This document shows positions 52,091 to 63,303 of a stretch of 64,000 nucleotides of DNA, in pieces. Under the pieces are notes generated by a model. The model searched no databases. It saw nothing but the letters and a program-made list of their open reading frames with translations, and was not told where the DNA came from. The DNA is from Antedon mediterranea (taxonomy: Eukaryota; Echinodermata; Crinoidea; Comatulida; Antedonidae). The first letter of the stretch is position 1, and each line of letters begins with the position of its first letter. The stretch covers positions 11,678,601 to 11,742,600 of the forward strand of contig NC_092677.1 in NCBI RefSeq assembly GCF_964355755.1. Direction: 5' to 3'. Both the position numbers and the translations under genes were made by a program.

Positions 52091-53619
52091 TTTGGTTGTG
52101 GTGGGATGCTCACAATACAGTACTGTATTTATAGCCTATTCCATTTCTGTTTTTAAAGATAAATTTGTTTACAGTCAGTAAACCTAAATATGGCATATGT
52201 TATTTTTTTTATGTTAAAATTCCGTTTCTGAAATTGTGCAACCCCCCAGGGCCCATTTTCAGACAAATAAGGCACGTGCTTTGCCCGTGCTTTGTTCACA
52301 CGACGTACGACTGTCCCTGAAGCTTGCATTGCATGCTTGACTGACTCATGCACGCTTTGGAATGATCGACTGACTGATTAAATAAGGCAAACAAGACTAT
52401 CAAAATCAGTATGAAGGCAATTACCGACAAAATGTTAAATAGTAGAGTGTGTGGTACTGTACTAAATATTCATTTTCCGGCAAATCTAGAGAGGTAAGTC
52501 AGGCCTAGGTCTAGCCGAAAAAATGTGCGGAAACTGAATTAATTCTTGCATACCCCCTCTATTGTCGTGTCTTGTGTAAGCAGCTATCTGTAGAGGGCGT
52601 TCGTAAGTTTGTTTCTAAAAAACAAAAAACGAGTTTTATGTCCTTGTTGTTGTGTTTCTTTCTAGCTAGATATCCTGCAGTTATTTGGTAGATATTATAT
52701 GAATTGAGTGTATTTTGCAAAATAAAAATATATAGAATATTTATTTGAAAAATTGTGTTTTCTGAGGGATTGTAAAATAATATAGGCCTAAGTAAAAGTA
52801 TCTTTGCATGTTTTTATATAATAGGCCTAGGCTAGGCCTAGTAGTAGTAGAGAGAGAGTGTCTGCTGTCTGTTCCATTTTGGGATTAGCTAGGTAGTACT
52901 AGTAGGGCTAGACGATAATCACATTGTGATTGTTGTATATCTGGTAGAAAACTTGTTTAAACATAACTATAGTATCTATATGAGGGAGGGAATCTATATA
53001 TTAGTGAGTGAGTGGACGAGCGGTTAAGACAGTGGAACCGTAATCACGTAGCCATAACATCGGCAGGGGTTCGAGGCTCACTCACTCCATGGTTCTGGTG
53101 GTAGAACGAGTCTTCTCGGATAAGGACTATAAACCGTAGGTCCAGTGTACACAACTTGCTCGTGTGCACTTTAAAGAACCTAGTACATCTTTCGAGACGA
53201 GTAGGGGGTTACCCCGGTGTATTAGTACATCACAGCCACTGATCACCAACTGGGCCCTCTGGGAGATCAGTCTTTGACTGAAGAGGTCACCCAGTATAAA
53301 GATAAAAAAAAAATATATATATATATAAATTATGGTTAAAGCGAAGCGAGCTCACTCTCTAGTTATTATAATTATTAGGCCAAACCATAACAATTATTTT
53401 ATCCTTAAAATATATATAAAAGTTACTTTCAAAGTCTAAAGAATCTGATGCCTACTCTACTACTACTACTAGATATATATAGGCTTACATAAAACGATGA
53501 AAAACATTTTTTTTTTTTTTGATAATTTCTACACACTAACCATTAGCATTAATATTTATTTTTACCAACTTATAGATCATCACCAAATAGGCAGTGGCAT
53601 AGATAATAGATGTGCCACC
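52091..53619. other. Divergent intergenic region between ASTE1 and NEK11
   Basis: Contains both promoters, a GGCCTA-rich patch (52790-52920) and a full-length SINE (53004-53317). A likely acceptor (TTATAG at 53569-53574) suggests that NEK11 has an upstream non-coding exon whose donor I could not place. Confidence 0.6.
53004..53317 (+). mobile_element. tRNA-derived SINE, full-length reference copy
   Basis: The head resembles a Leu/Ser-type tRNA gene: A-box-like TGGACGAGCGGTTAAGAC and B-box-like GGTTCGAGGC at 53068-53077. It is followed by a body with GGACTATAAACCGTAGGTCC and GTGCACTTTAAAGAACCTAG and an A-rich tail. Four other copies or fragments are in this window. Confidence 0.82.
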
Positions 53620-56600
53620 ATGCCACCCACAAGGGGAGTGAAAAAACCCAAAGAGGACAAGAGTGACCATCGAGTCTTAGCAAACCGGTACAGGGTAGAA
53701 AAGAAGCTGGGCAGTGGAAGCTTTGGTACTGCGTTCCTTGTTTATGATATGAGAGCAAATAAAACCAGAGGTGATGAAGAATGGTGAGTTCTGACATGTG
53801 AAAAAGTGGTAGAGTACACACCAAGACCTAACAATATTTCACAACTCAACAAGTTAATTAAAAAAAAATCACACATCTGTTTTTAAAGTCTGCTCAATTG
53901 GAACAACCATGACAGATAAAACTAAGCAAAATACTTGGCAAAATGCAGACAGTGGCAAGGCAAAGGGCTCGCTTTTGTGGCATCATCAATTGATCAATTT
54001 TTTTTATCAAAAATCAATATACATGCAAACAAAAGACAGTAACTTGAAATGTGTGAATTGTTCAACCAACAAATACGGAATTATACTTATGCTTTGCTTT
54101 TTTAGGAAAGTTCTAAAGGAAATTCCCTGTGGTGAGCTAGCCCCAGATGAAACAGTGGGTGCGATGCATGAAGCTAAGCTTCTATCAAGACTACAGCACC
54201 CTAACATCGTTAGATATTATGATAGCTTTCTTGATGGCGAATTCTTTTGTATAATTACAGAGTATTGTGAGGTAGGTTGCTAAGTAACAACTGAAAAAAT
54301 TGTTAATTAAAGCTCTGTCCACATTATCAAACTTTACGTGACAAAAAAATGTGATGTGCCCATATATGGACATCATGACATATCACTACCACATTTGGGC
54401 ACATTACACTTGTCAAACTAGTGTAGTGTAGACAGAGCTTCATCATTGACAGATCACAGCATTGTCTTTTATATGCATGCATGTTCCAATAACCTTGAGA
54501 TATTCTGTTCATAAAGTTTTTTTGAAAAGTCACTGACAATTTTTAGTAATAATAGTAAATACATAATCCCACAGTTGAGGCATTTTAACCCTGAAATTTT
54601 TGATTTGGGTATTTCACAGGGTGGAGACTTAAGTGATAAGATTACTGCTTGGAAGAAGGCAGGCAAGCGGTTTGACCAAGGCGTTGTCATGGACTGGTTT
54701 GTACAATTGGTCCTAGCTGTACAACACATGCATAGACGGTAATTTTGCATTCAATAGATCACCATGACATAGATACATTCTTCTTTTAACATTATTATAC
54801 TAAATTATTCATCTTGTACATACTTTATGTAATCACCTGGGACCAGCGGCTTGATATACAAGTTCTTGTATAGCGCCAAATTCCAACGAATGGATCATTG
54901 CTCATGGCGCTGTGGACTGGATGTTACAATTTTCAACTACGTTCTTCTCCCCTACGGGTCACATCATGTCAGTGCAGCCACTTTAAGGTGCAGCCACTCA
55001 AAAGATGTACAGGTTCTTTAAAGTGCACACTAGCAATATGCATACACTGGACCTACGGTTTATAGTCCTTATCCAAGAAGACTTGTTCAACCGCCACAAC
55101 TATGGAGCGAATGAGCCTCAAACTCTTGCCGATGTTATGGCAGGATTACAGTTCCACTGTCTAACCGCTTGGCCATTCAATCACTTAATATCTTATTCAA
55201 ATAGCTAGTTATTTTGTCTAATGACACAGACAGGATGATCTTTACCATTCTGCCACCTCGGTAAACATTTTACAAATTTTGTTTTCGCATTACAGACAAG
55301 TGCTTCACAGAGATCTTAAAACTTCAAATATATTTTTAAAAAACAATATGATAAAGATTGGAGATTTTGGAATATCACGTGTATTGATGGGGACATCAGA
55401 CTATGCAAGTACCTTCATAGGAACGCCCTACTACATGAGTCCAGAGGTACTAAAACATGAGGGCTACAACTCGAAGTCAGACTTATGGTAAGTGAATACT
55501 TTTGCGAGAATAAACAAACAAATGAAAGAAACTGAAGCCCTGTCTACACTATCAAACTATTTGACAATAAAATGTTTTTATGTCCAAATACGGTGGGGAT
55601 ATGCCCAAATATAATAGTGGTATGACATCATGTCCATATGAGCATGTCACGTTTGTTTGATAGTGTGGATGGAGCTTTAGGGACCATGTTAGTGGTATGA
55701 CATCATGTCCATATGAGCATGTCACGTTTGTTTGATAGTGTGGATGGAGCTTTAGGGACCATGTTAGTGGTATGACATCATGTCCATATGAGCATGTCAC
55801 GTTTGTTTGATAGTGTGGATGGAGCTTTAGGGACCATGTTAGTGGTATGACATCATGTCCATATGAGCATGTCACGTTTGTTTGATAGTGTGGATGGAGC
55901 TTTAGGGACCATGTTAGTGGTATGACATCATGTCCATATGAGCATGTCACGTTTGTTTGATAGTGTGGATGGAGCTTTAGGGACCATGTTAGTGGTATGA
56001 CATCATGTCCATATGAGCATGTCACGTTTGTTTGATAGTGTGGATGGAGCTTTAGGGACCATGTTAAAATTATTATACTGCAGTAACTGCATTTTGTTTA
56101 CACTTTAACCTGTTTATACAATTATTTAGAAAGTTTTTTTTAGTGTCATACACAGGTGGGGCATTTAGAAACCATTTTGGCCAACTTATTGGATCCAAGA
56201 TGACATATATTTTGATACCTCATCATGTGTATGTGGATGCATGCTTTAACAAAAATGTGTATAACGTACCAACACTCTCCTCACTATCTCTTTTTAATTA
56301 TATACTGTAATCTGTTGTTCACAAATAAATGTTTTTATGTATTTTTTGTAGAAATAAATAGAATTTATACTCGATATTTAGGTCTGTAGCATGTATACTG
56401 TATGAAATATGTGCATTACAGCACGCATTTGAGGGCCAGTCATTAATGGGAATTATGTATAAGATAGTTGAAGGGAATAAACCTGAGTTACCAGACATGT
56501 ATCACCAGAATCTACGGCAACTTGTACAAAGGTAAGAATGTGCTGCAGTCCATTTTAAAGAATTGTTTAACAAAAGTATCCTTATTTAGAAACACTGAAT

Positions 56601-59600
56601 ATGTGCATGTTAAATAACCATATAAAACTATTTCTTTCTTATGATCAGTACTATACAGTGATTGTGTTTTTAAATACAGTAGTTGGCTGGCTTGTTAACC
56701 TTTCTGGTTGAGTGATTAGCTCTATCCCATTACTATCGTGCCAACATTTGGGTTGACTAACCTGTTGATGGCTGTTGATTGGTTGACTTGTATCCAACCT
56801 TGTCGGTTGCTTTACTGACTGGTTAAGTGGTTCATGACAAATAAGATGCTTCTTATTTTCTAGGCTACTTGAGAAAGATCCTTCCCACAGACCATCTGCA
56901 ACTGAAATAACCAAAATAGATTTTGTAGAAAGACATATAGAGGTGATTACTAATGTTATTCTCAACATGCTCTTTAAACAATTTGACCACTTTACGATTA
57001 TGATGATGTATATATTTATTTATTAAGATTAGGCCAATGTACTATACTATCATCAAAATTAGAATCCTTTTGTTTGATTAAGTAATCAAATTGAACATGT
57101 AGTATATCACACAATTTTGTAAGATACCATTTAAAATCAGAAATAGAATAGTTAAACTAATATTGGCATGCATCATCATTATTTACAATATAGAAAATGA
57201 AAAACAAGATAGCAGCATTTAAGGAACATAGAGATGACGTCCACAGTCAGAAAACAGACACAGATGAGATAGCCAGGATGTTGCGAGAAAAAACCCACCT
57301 TGAAGATCTACAGAATGCCAGTCTGAAGAGACAACAAGAAGAGCTGAAACATATGACACCGAGGGAGCGTATGAGGTTGAAGAAAATGCAAAAGGGAGAT
57401 GAAAAAGCCAAGGTTTTAAGGTATAGGTCGTCAGTTGTCGAAAATCGAAAGCTCCCTAATATTGCCCAGTTTTTAGTGACATTGCATTTCTCAAAGTAGA
57501 GTATTTCTAACCTTTTGTCCATTATTGTCTATTATGATCATGAAGTTAAATTTGTTTTTCATTTGCTAGGGAGGAAGCTAGGAAGAATTTAGCAGGTAAT
57601 GTGCAGAGAAAGACTTTGATACAAGAGAATATGGGTACATATAAACCACCAGTATGGCAAGGAGGTAGTTCAAGGGTACGTAAACAGGCTACTAATTACA
57701 GCTCAACAAAAACATGTTTTTTGGAATGTTGCCAATAGATAAGTGTGGTTGTGTTATATATCTATTTTCCCCCAGTATTATAATTATGTAAGTTGTGTGC
57801 TGGCCCTCTTAGAGAATCAGTCTTGTACTGTAAGTGATCACTAAGTAAAAATATGAAATAAATAAAATGATGATGTACATCAATAGAAATAAAACTGTAA
57901 ATAGGGGGAACTCTGCTCTATTCTGCTTGACGAAAAGAGTTATAACAAGAAATATTTCTTACAAAAAACGCCGCTTATCTCATGATCTACCACCGCTTAT
58001 CTCACGATCTACCACCGCTTATCTCGCCATCTACCACCGCTTATCTCACCATCTACCACCGCTTATCTCACCATCTACCACCGCTTATCTCGCGATCTAC
58101 CACCGTTCATCTCGCGATCTACCACCTACGTGCATCTCAATAATTATCAGAAAATGTTTTTATAGACGCTCAGACATGCTTAAGGTGTGAGTATGCCCCG
58201 TCCGAGTTTCCAAATACAAATTTTTTCAGCCGTATTATAAACTATAAGCTACCGCACGGTAACTGTATCCTATTGCTTCTGTTCTCTTGATTATAACTGC
58301 CTGTTTTTATAGACGCTCAGACATGCTTAAGGTGTGAGTATGCCCCGTCCGAGTTTCCAAATACAAATTTTTTCAGCCGTATTATAAACTATAAGCTACC
58401 GCACGGTAACTGTATCCTATTGCTTCTGTTCTCTTGAATATAACTGCCTGTTTTTATAGACGCTCAGACATGCTTAAGGTGTGAGTATGCCCCGTCCGAG
58501 TTTCCAAATACAAATTTTTTCAGCCGTATTATAAACTATAAGCTACCGCACGGTAACTGTATCCTATTGCTTCTGTTCTCTTGAATATAACTGCCTGTTT
58601 TTATAGACGCTCAGACATGCTTAAGGTGTGAGTATGCCCCGTCCGAGTTTCCAAATACAAATTTTTTCAGCCGTATTATAAACTATAAGCTACCGCACGG
58701 TAACTGTATCCTATTGCTTCTGTTCTCTTGAATATAACTGCCTGTTTTTATAGACGCTCAGACATGCTTAAGGTGTGAGTATGCCCCGTCCGAGTTTCCA
58801 AATACAAATTTTTTCAGCCGTATTATAAACTATAAGCTACCGCACGGTAACTGTATCCTATTGCTTCTGTTCTCTTGAATATAACTGCCTGTTTTTATAG
58901 ACGCTCAGACATGCTTAAGGTGTGAGTATGCCCCGTCCGAGTTTCCAAATACAAATTTTTTCAGCCGTATTATAAACTATAAGCTACCGCACGGTAACTG
59001 TATCCTATTGCTTCTGTTCTCTTGAATATAACTGCCTAAAGGAGAGGCGTGAGAAACGCCCTTTTTCACTTTATACTAAATTGTTAATATTATGTATCTT
59101 GTACAGAATATACCATGGGTGAAAGACAATCCAGATGTGTACAATGATCCTGCCTTCCGTGCTAACCTTCCTCCTAGTACACCAGATATCTCAATTTATC
59201 AACAAGAAAATGACTATTATTCTACCACTCCTGACAACTATTTTGATAGAGAAGACATTGGGACCATAAAACAAGGTAAGCTAACTTACATATTTAGTTT
59301 ATCATTGTCATTAATTAATTTTAAGGGAATGTAATCTAATTCCATTAGTGTTGGCCGAAGTTTTAAAACATATATATTTTCCTGTTTGTTATGAGCTAGT
59401 CAAACATTACTGGCAAGGGTTCGAGACCTACTCACTCCTAGTTCTGGTGGTGGAACAAGTCTTCTCAGAAAGGACTATAAACCGTAGGTCCAGTGTACAC
59501 AGTTTGTACATTTTAAAGAACCTTGTTCATCATTCGAGACAGAGTAGAGGTTACCCCGGATTACCAGATAGGACAGTGATTAATTTACTATTTGTAATGC

Positions 59601-61018
59601 TTGGCCTCATGTGCCTAAAGACATAAAGTTAAAAGAAATTATGATGAAAAGTGTCCCAATTTCAATGTTTAAATCACTTCATCACTTATTTTTTCTAGCT
59701 CAACACACTATAGGTTTACATCCCAATGAATCAGATGATCGACCAATTACTCCAATGAAAAAGACCATCGACTTCAACGATCCAAATATCTCAATGGCGA
59801 CGCCACCAGGTCTGAAACCGCTCCGTAAAAAAAAATTTTTTGAAAATGGAAATAAAAATGGTTCAGATTCTCAATCTAGCAAATCGGTTTCAAACAAAAA
59901 AGAGAATGGTACATCTGGTGATAACGCTTCCAAGACTAAACCGAAAGAACAGTTAATTCCAAAAGAGATCTTGAATCAGATTCCAGAAGACGCTGATGCT
60001 GCGGAAACGTTCTACTCTCAACATGAAGAGTTTGAGTCGGACTCTGATGATGAGTTTGATCAGGAAGAGGTAAACAAGCATTGCAACTTGTGTAATAACC
60101 TTTACTAGAAATACACCTGTCATATATATACCAATCAAATCATTTAAAAAAAAACTAGATAATTTATATCTAGTTTTTTATTGAAATAAATGTATTCTTT
60201 TCTTTAGGATGATTATGGTGCTTTGATGAGCGTTATGCAAAACGCTTTAGACTCAACTGTGCAAGGTATTGTATTTTACATATAATTATACTACTGTCTG
60301 TACTGCATTTATCAGGATTAAAACAAAATTCTGACCATAACATTTCTGTAGCTTATATTATTATATTAAAACTTTTATATTTTTAGATAATAATGCTACT
60401 GTTACTGATGACACAATTGGTGTCTTCTCGCCAGCTGTTCGTGACATGAAAATCAAGAATCTGACACTGTATCCTTTTTTTTAACATATATACTCTTTTC
60501 ATTTTGGCAAATTGCCAAGTATAAATATAATTCATTCACTAACCTTCTTAAATGTGGCATTTCCGTTCACAGGACAAAAATACACAAGATGCTCTACATA
60601 AACAAAGTCTTATTACAAGTTTTTGGGAGTGGAGTTTTCCCGTGAAATGCACAAGGGGTAATATATGTATATAAAACCATGACCAACTTCTATTTTGGAG
60701 AAACCCCTATTAAGGAGAGTCCGGAGGTGTTCCTTTATAGAGGTTATACTGTAAATGGGTGATAAGTGTGAGCTACTATTGGCAATTGTTAGTATTTTCC
60801 TTAATAAATCCTGCAGAGAATGTGAAAAGAAATTAGGTAAAGTTGCCTTTAAGAAAGCATATTCATTCTTGAAAGAAGCAAGATTTGGCGATGGGAAAGC
60901 TACGCTGGATGAGAATGCCATTATGAAAGGTCTTCGACAGTTTGTTGGTAACCCTAGTGACTGCTTCCTTGTTGACCAACTGTTATTCCTAGAGGAACAA
61001 GCCAAGATGATGAAGTGA
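53620..61018 (+). CDS. NEK11: NIMA-related kinase 11 (13 coding exons)
   Basis: NEK11 is a Ser/Thr kinase of the G2/M DNA-damage checkpoint; in human cells it acts below CHK1 to promote CDC25A degradation. Exons: 53620-53783, 54106-54271, 54620-54738, 55296-55487, 56382-56531, 56864-56942, 57194-57420, 57570-57675, 59107-59275, 59699-60069, 60208-60265, 60387-60468, 60817-61018; 694 residues (human 645). Kinase motifs: GSGSFG at 31-36, VLKEI, HRDLKTSN at 154-161, DFG at 173-175 and GTPYYMSPE. A charged helical segment follows with the family motif MTPRERMRLKK, then an acidic region (EFESDSDDEFDQEE), then a C-terminal module ending CFLVDQLLFLEEQ as in human NEK11. The start at 53620 has a strong GCCACCATGC context; the frame is open upstream, so a longer N-terminus cannot be excluded. 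Introns 3, 4, 8 and 9 carry SINEs, MITEs and tandem arrays. Confidence 0.93.
54310..54439. mobile_element. TAA-MITE family copy 11
   Basis: Ends AAGCTCTGTCCACATTATCA and TAGTGTAGACAGAGCTT, in NEK11 intron 2, about 40 bp after the donor. Confidence 0.78.
54840..55195 (-). mobile_element. tRNA-derived SINE with extra 3' part (minus)
   Basis: The tRNA-like head (complement of GGCCAAGCGGTTAGACAGTG) is at the right end near 55150-55185; the GGTCCAGTGTATGC body and GTGCACTTTAAAGAACCTG follow. Its left end has an added TATAGCGCC...GGCGCTGTG segment that resembles a LINE 3' tail. It lies in NEK11 intron 3. Confidence 0.7.
55536..55678. mobile_element. TAA-MITE family copy 12
   Basis: Left end AGCCCTGTCTACACTATCAA; right end TTTGATAGTGTGGATGGAGC. 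Its right part became the unit of the adjacent 75 bp array. It lies in NEK11 intron 4, 48 bp after the donor. Confidence 0.8.
55612..56065. repeat. 75 bp tandem array (6 units) derived from a MITE
   Basis: Six units of exactly 75 bp (ATGTT at 55686, 55761, 55836, 55911, 55986 and 56061) with essentially no differences. Each holds the right half of the TAA-MITE (CATGTCACGTTTGTTTGATA, GTGTGGATGGAGCTT) plus TAGGGACCATGTTAGTGG. Confidence 0.92.
57971..58130. repeat. 22 bp minisatellite (about 7 units)
   Basis: Units of CCGCTTATCTCACGATCTAC plus CA at 57971, 57993, 58015, 58037, 58059, 58081 and 58103, with small substitutions. It lies in NEK11 intron 8, directly left of the 147 bp array. Confidence 0.92.
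58156..59037. repeat. 147 bp tandem array (6 units)
   Basis: TATAGACGCT recurs at 58161, 58308, 58455, 58602, 58749 and 58896, a constant 147 bp period, with units nearly identical. Each unit carries GACATGCTTAAGGTGTGAGT, GTCCGAGTTTCCAAATAC and TACCGCACGGTAACTGTATC. The array ends in CCTAAAGGAGAGGCGTGAG, 70 bp before NEK11 exon 9. A diverged single unit is at about 48435-48560. Confidence 0.95.
59398..59575 (+). mobile_element. tRNA-derived SINE fragment (plus)
   Basis: Starts inside the tRNA head (GGGTTCGAGACCTACTCACT) and continues through GGACTATAAACCGTAGGTCC to GGTTACCCCGG. It is truncated at both ends and lies in NEK11 intron 9. Confidence 0.72.
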
Positions 61019-63033
61019 TCAAAGTCGGTGGTAAAGGATATCTAAACAACTATCCTCAGGACAACTTCTTTAGGATTTTAAGGTTATTGGGTAGTTGTAC
61101 AGTTGTCCTAGAAGGTAGTTGTCCTGAGATAGTAGGCTAAAAGTTTAAAACATTGTATTATAACTGCTGTGCATATAGATGCAATATAATGTTCTACTTG
61201 TACATTAGAACACATACAATGCATTTTTTGAAGTCCTGATCATTCCACCATTCAGTTTAAAATATGTCAAAACATTTTGCATGCAAGATACTTTTAAAAA
61301 AACAAGCACAATTAACTTGTCTTTCATACTTTTCCTGTGCCATGTTGTTTCCAAGATTACAGTAATAAGATTTCTTTCTTGGCCAAGTATGATCAGTTTT
61401 CTCGCCATGTTGTTTCCAAGGATATTAAGCTCTTTGGGATCAGGCATCTGCATTGTATTCAAATGATTAGCTTCTGTTGCCATCATACTTCATTTAATTT
61501 AATATGCGCAATATTTCGATTGACATTCGATGACAAAGGTGAGTATGATTTGATTTGTGTTGAGACACCCAAATGTTTTTGCACTTTCAAGAACTTCAAG
61601 GATAAAAAATAACGCCGAAACAAAGCAGCTCGCAAAGTTGAAAGTTGCTACCTAATATCGTGAACAGCATCCAATTATACTGCAAAACATAGGATACGTT
61701 TTCCAAAAAGCCCCCCCCCCCCCCCCCAGGACCTCTATGATTTGTGCAATATAGATACCGTGGTCTTAGATTTAGACCTTGTATTGCAATCAATTTTGTT
61801 TCTAGAAAAGCAATGCTTATAAATGTATAGAAAACGGAGTGATGATTATCCTCTGACCCAATATTACCCAATCCAAAATTCATGTATTATATCTTGATAG
61901 TAAAACCAAAATAGTATTTAAGTTCATAATCATATCATTCCAACTTAAATCCGTCCAATTCAGTGTGTATATGCATTTTTTATTCTGGTGTGCCAATCAA
62001 ATTTTAATACCATATTTAGAGTATTGTATACCATATTAAGAGTATTAAGAATTTGTCATCTTTTGTACTTATGTGTACTCACCTTGAAAAAGTTTATATG
62101 CTAATGCTTTATATGTGTCCGTGTACAGAAAAATGATTGAGCGTTTGGGTTCTTTTTATGGGTGTTGGCAGGTAAATTAAAATATGGATCTGGATGAGTT
62201 CGTGTATGCAAGAGGTGATTTTGCATACTTAATTTTAGATTGTGTGCGTATTTTCTGTACAGTTAAAAACAATAATATTACATTTTTTTGGACAGTAAAA
62301 TACTGTCAAAACTCTGAAATCGGTTTTAGAGTCCTTTTTGCAATTTGAACATAGCTTCAGCATACACGGTCGGGAAAATAGAATTTTTATCTACTTTATT
62401 TGCAGCTGTGAAATTCAAAATGCTTTCCATAATTTTTGGTGATGTTTTTATGCCTTTAGTTCAAGTGATCCATTTTGTATTCTTCGTAATGGTAATTTAC
62501 ACAGATTTTAGACTGTTTTAGATGAAGATTTTTAGATCATAGTATTTGGAGGGGTGATGGGTGAGGTTTCCCTCATTTATTGTACAGTATTTTCGAAACT
62601 ACTGAAGTTATTTTTATTTAAAGGTGAATTTGTCTAATATATGACTAGTCCAGGTTGATAAACTTTTTTTTTATGCTGGTCTGTCCAGCATATTGACCAA
62701 AGCTACACAAAGGCAACTAAATTAGTTAATTTTTAATTGCAAATGAAGAAAGGTGTAAACAATTGCTTTATAAAATAAATATGCTAAATGTTATAATTAT
62801 GTATAAAGAGTGCAGTGTCTATTTTAAATAAAATAAAAGAAATATCTTGTGGAATTTTTTTATATTTTAATATTTATTATAATGTCCATTCGATTGAAAG
62901 AGACTTTAGTTTGATATAAAAACAGCAACAGTAGTTTATTTCCATAGGTGTCAATATTCTTTACTCCATGCAATACTGTATGTACCATGATGTATTCAAA
63001 TATTCTTGTTCATTTTATTTTAAACATTATTTC
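61019..63033. other. Convergent 3' flanks of NEK11 and WRNIP1
   Basis: No exon. It holds the NEK11 3' UTR with an imperfect hairpin (61056-61127), a run of about 17 C (61711-61727) and AT-rich DNA with AATAAA words near 62825 that could end NEK11. WRNIP1's 3' UTR enters from the right. Confidence 0.6.
61056..61127. repeat. Imperfect inverted repeat in NEK11 3' UTR
   Basis: TCAGGACAACTTCTTTAGGA at the left pairs, with a few mismatches, with TCCTAGAAGGTAGTTGTCCT at the right. A transcribed stem-loop is likely if the 3' UTR covers it. Confidence 0.65.
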
Positions 63034-63303
63034 TTAAAACCTTTTCTTGTCTTTAAAGAAATCAATTTTTGCTATCTGTTCAGGCAGATAGCTTTGTTGC
63101 CCAGGGCCAGCCGTTCGCTTGTAGCCCTTTGCATAGCCCATGTCCTTCATCAACTTTGTCGGTGCATTGCGCAAATGAAGAGGCACACCTGGCATAGCTC
63201 CTTCATGATTCTCTATATGATCTTTGACCCGATTATAAGCCATGTAGGATTCGGTGGATTTTGGCGCTCTTGCGAGGTAGACAACACAGTGCGACAAGTT
63301 GAT
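63034..63303 (-). CDS. WRNIP1: ATPase WRNIP1, last exon (partial gene)
   Basis: WRNIP1 (RarA/Mgs1 family AAA+ ATPase) protects stalled replication forks and binds Werner helicase. Only the final 89 codons are in the window; the rest lies beyond position 64000 on this strand. The exon starts at 63303 after the acceptor TTATTCACAG. It encodes the conserved C-terminus: VVYLARAPKSTESYMAYN, VPLHLRNAPTKLMKDMGY, and the end IDFFKDKKRF. The AAA+ motor and the N-terminal UBZ finger are not in view. An ATG at 63399 opens the frame but lies in the intron. No preceding exon was found before the window edge. Confidence 0.9.
   Translation of the reverse strand: MNLSHCVVYLARAPKSTESYMAYNRVKDHIENHEGAMPGVPLHLRNAPTKLMKDMGYAKGYKRTAGPGQQSYLPEQIAKIDFFKDKKRF

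Noticed and set aside
55552-56025. 157-residue minus frame made of 25-residue repeats
   Set aside because: It is the 75 bp array read in an open frame (75 = 25 codons); it lies in a NEK11 intron and has no independent support.
57867-58190. 107-residue plus frame with LSHDLPPLIS repeats
   Set aside because: Translation of the 22 bp minisatellite in NEK11 intron 8; not a gene.
58156-59037. Regular array considered as a CRISPR
   Set aside because: Units are 147 bp and identical throughout, with no alternation of short repeats and unique spacers, in an animal genome.
61711-61727. Poly-C run (also about 5343-5356)
   Set aside because: Simple homopolymers; length may be uncertain from sequencing and no function can be argued.
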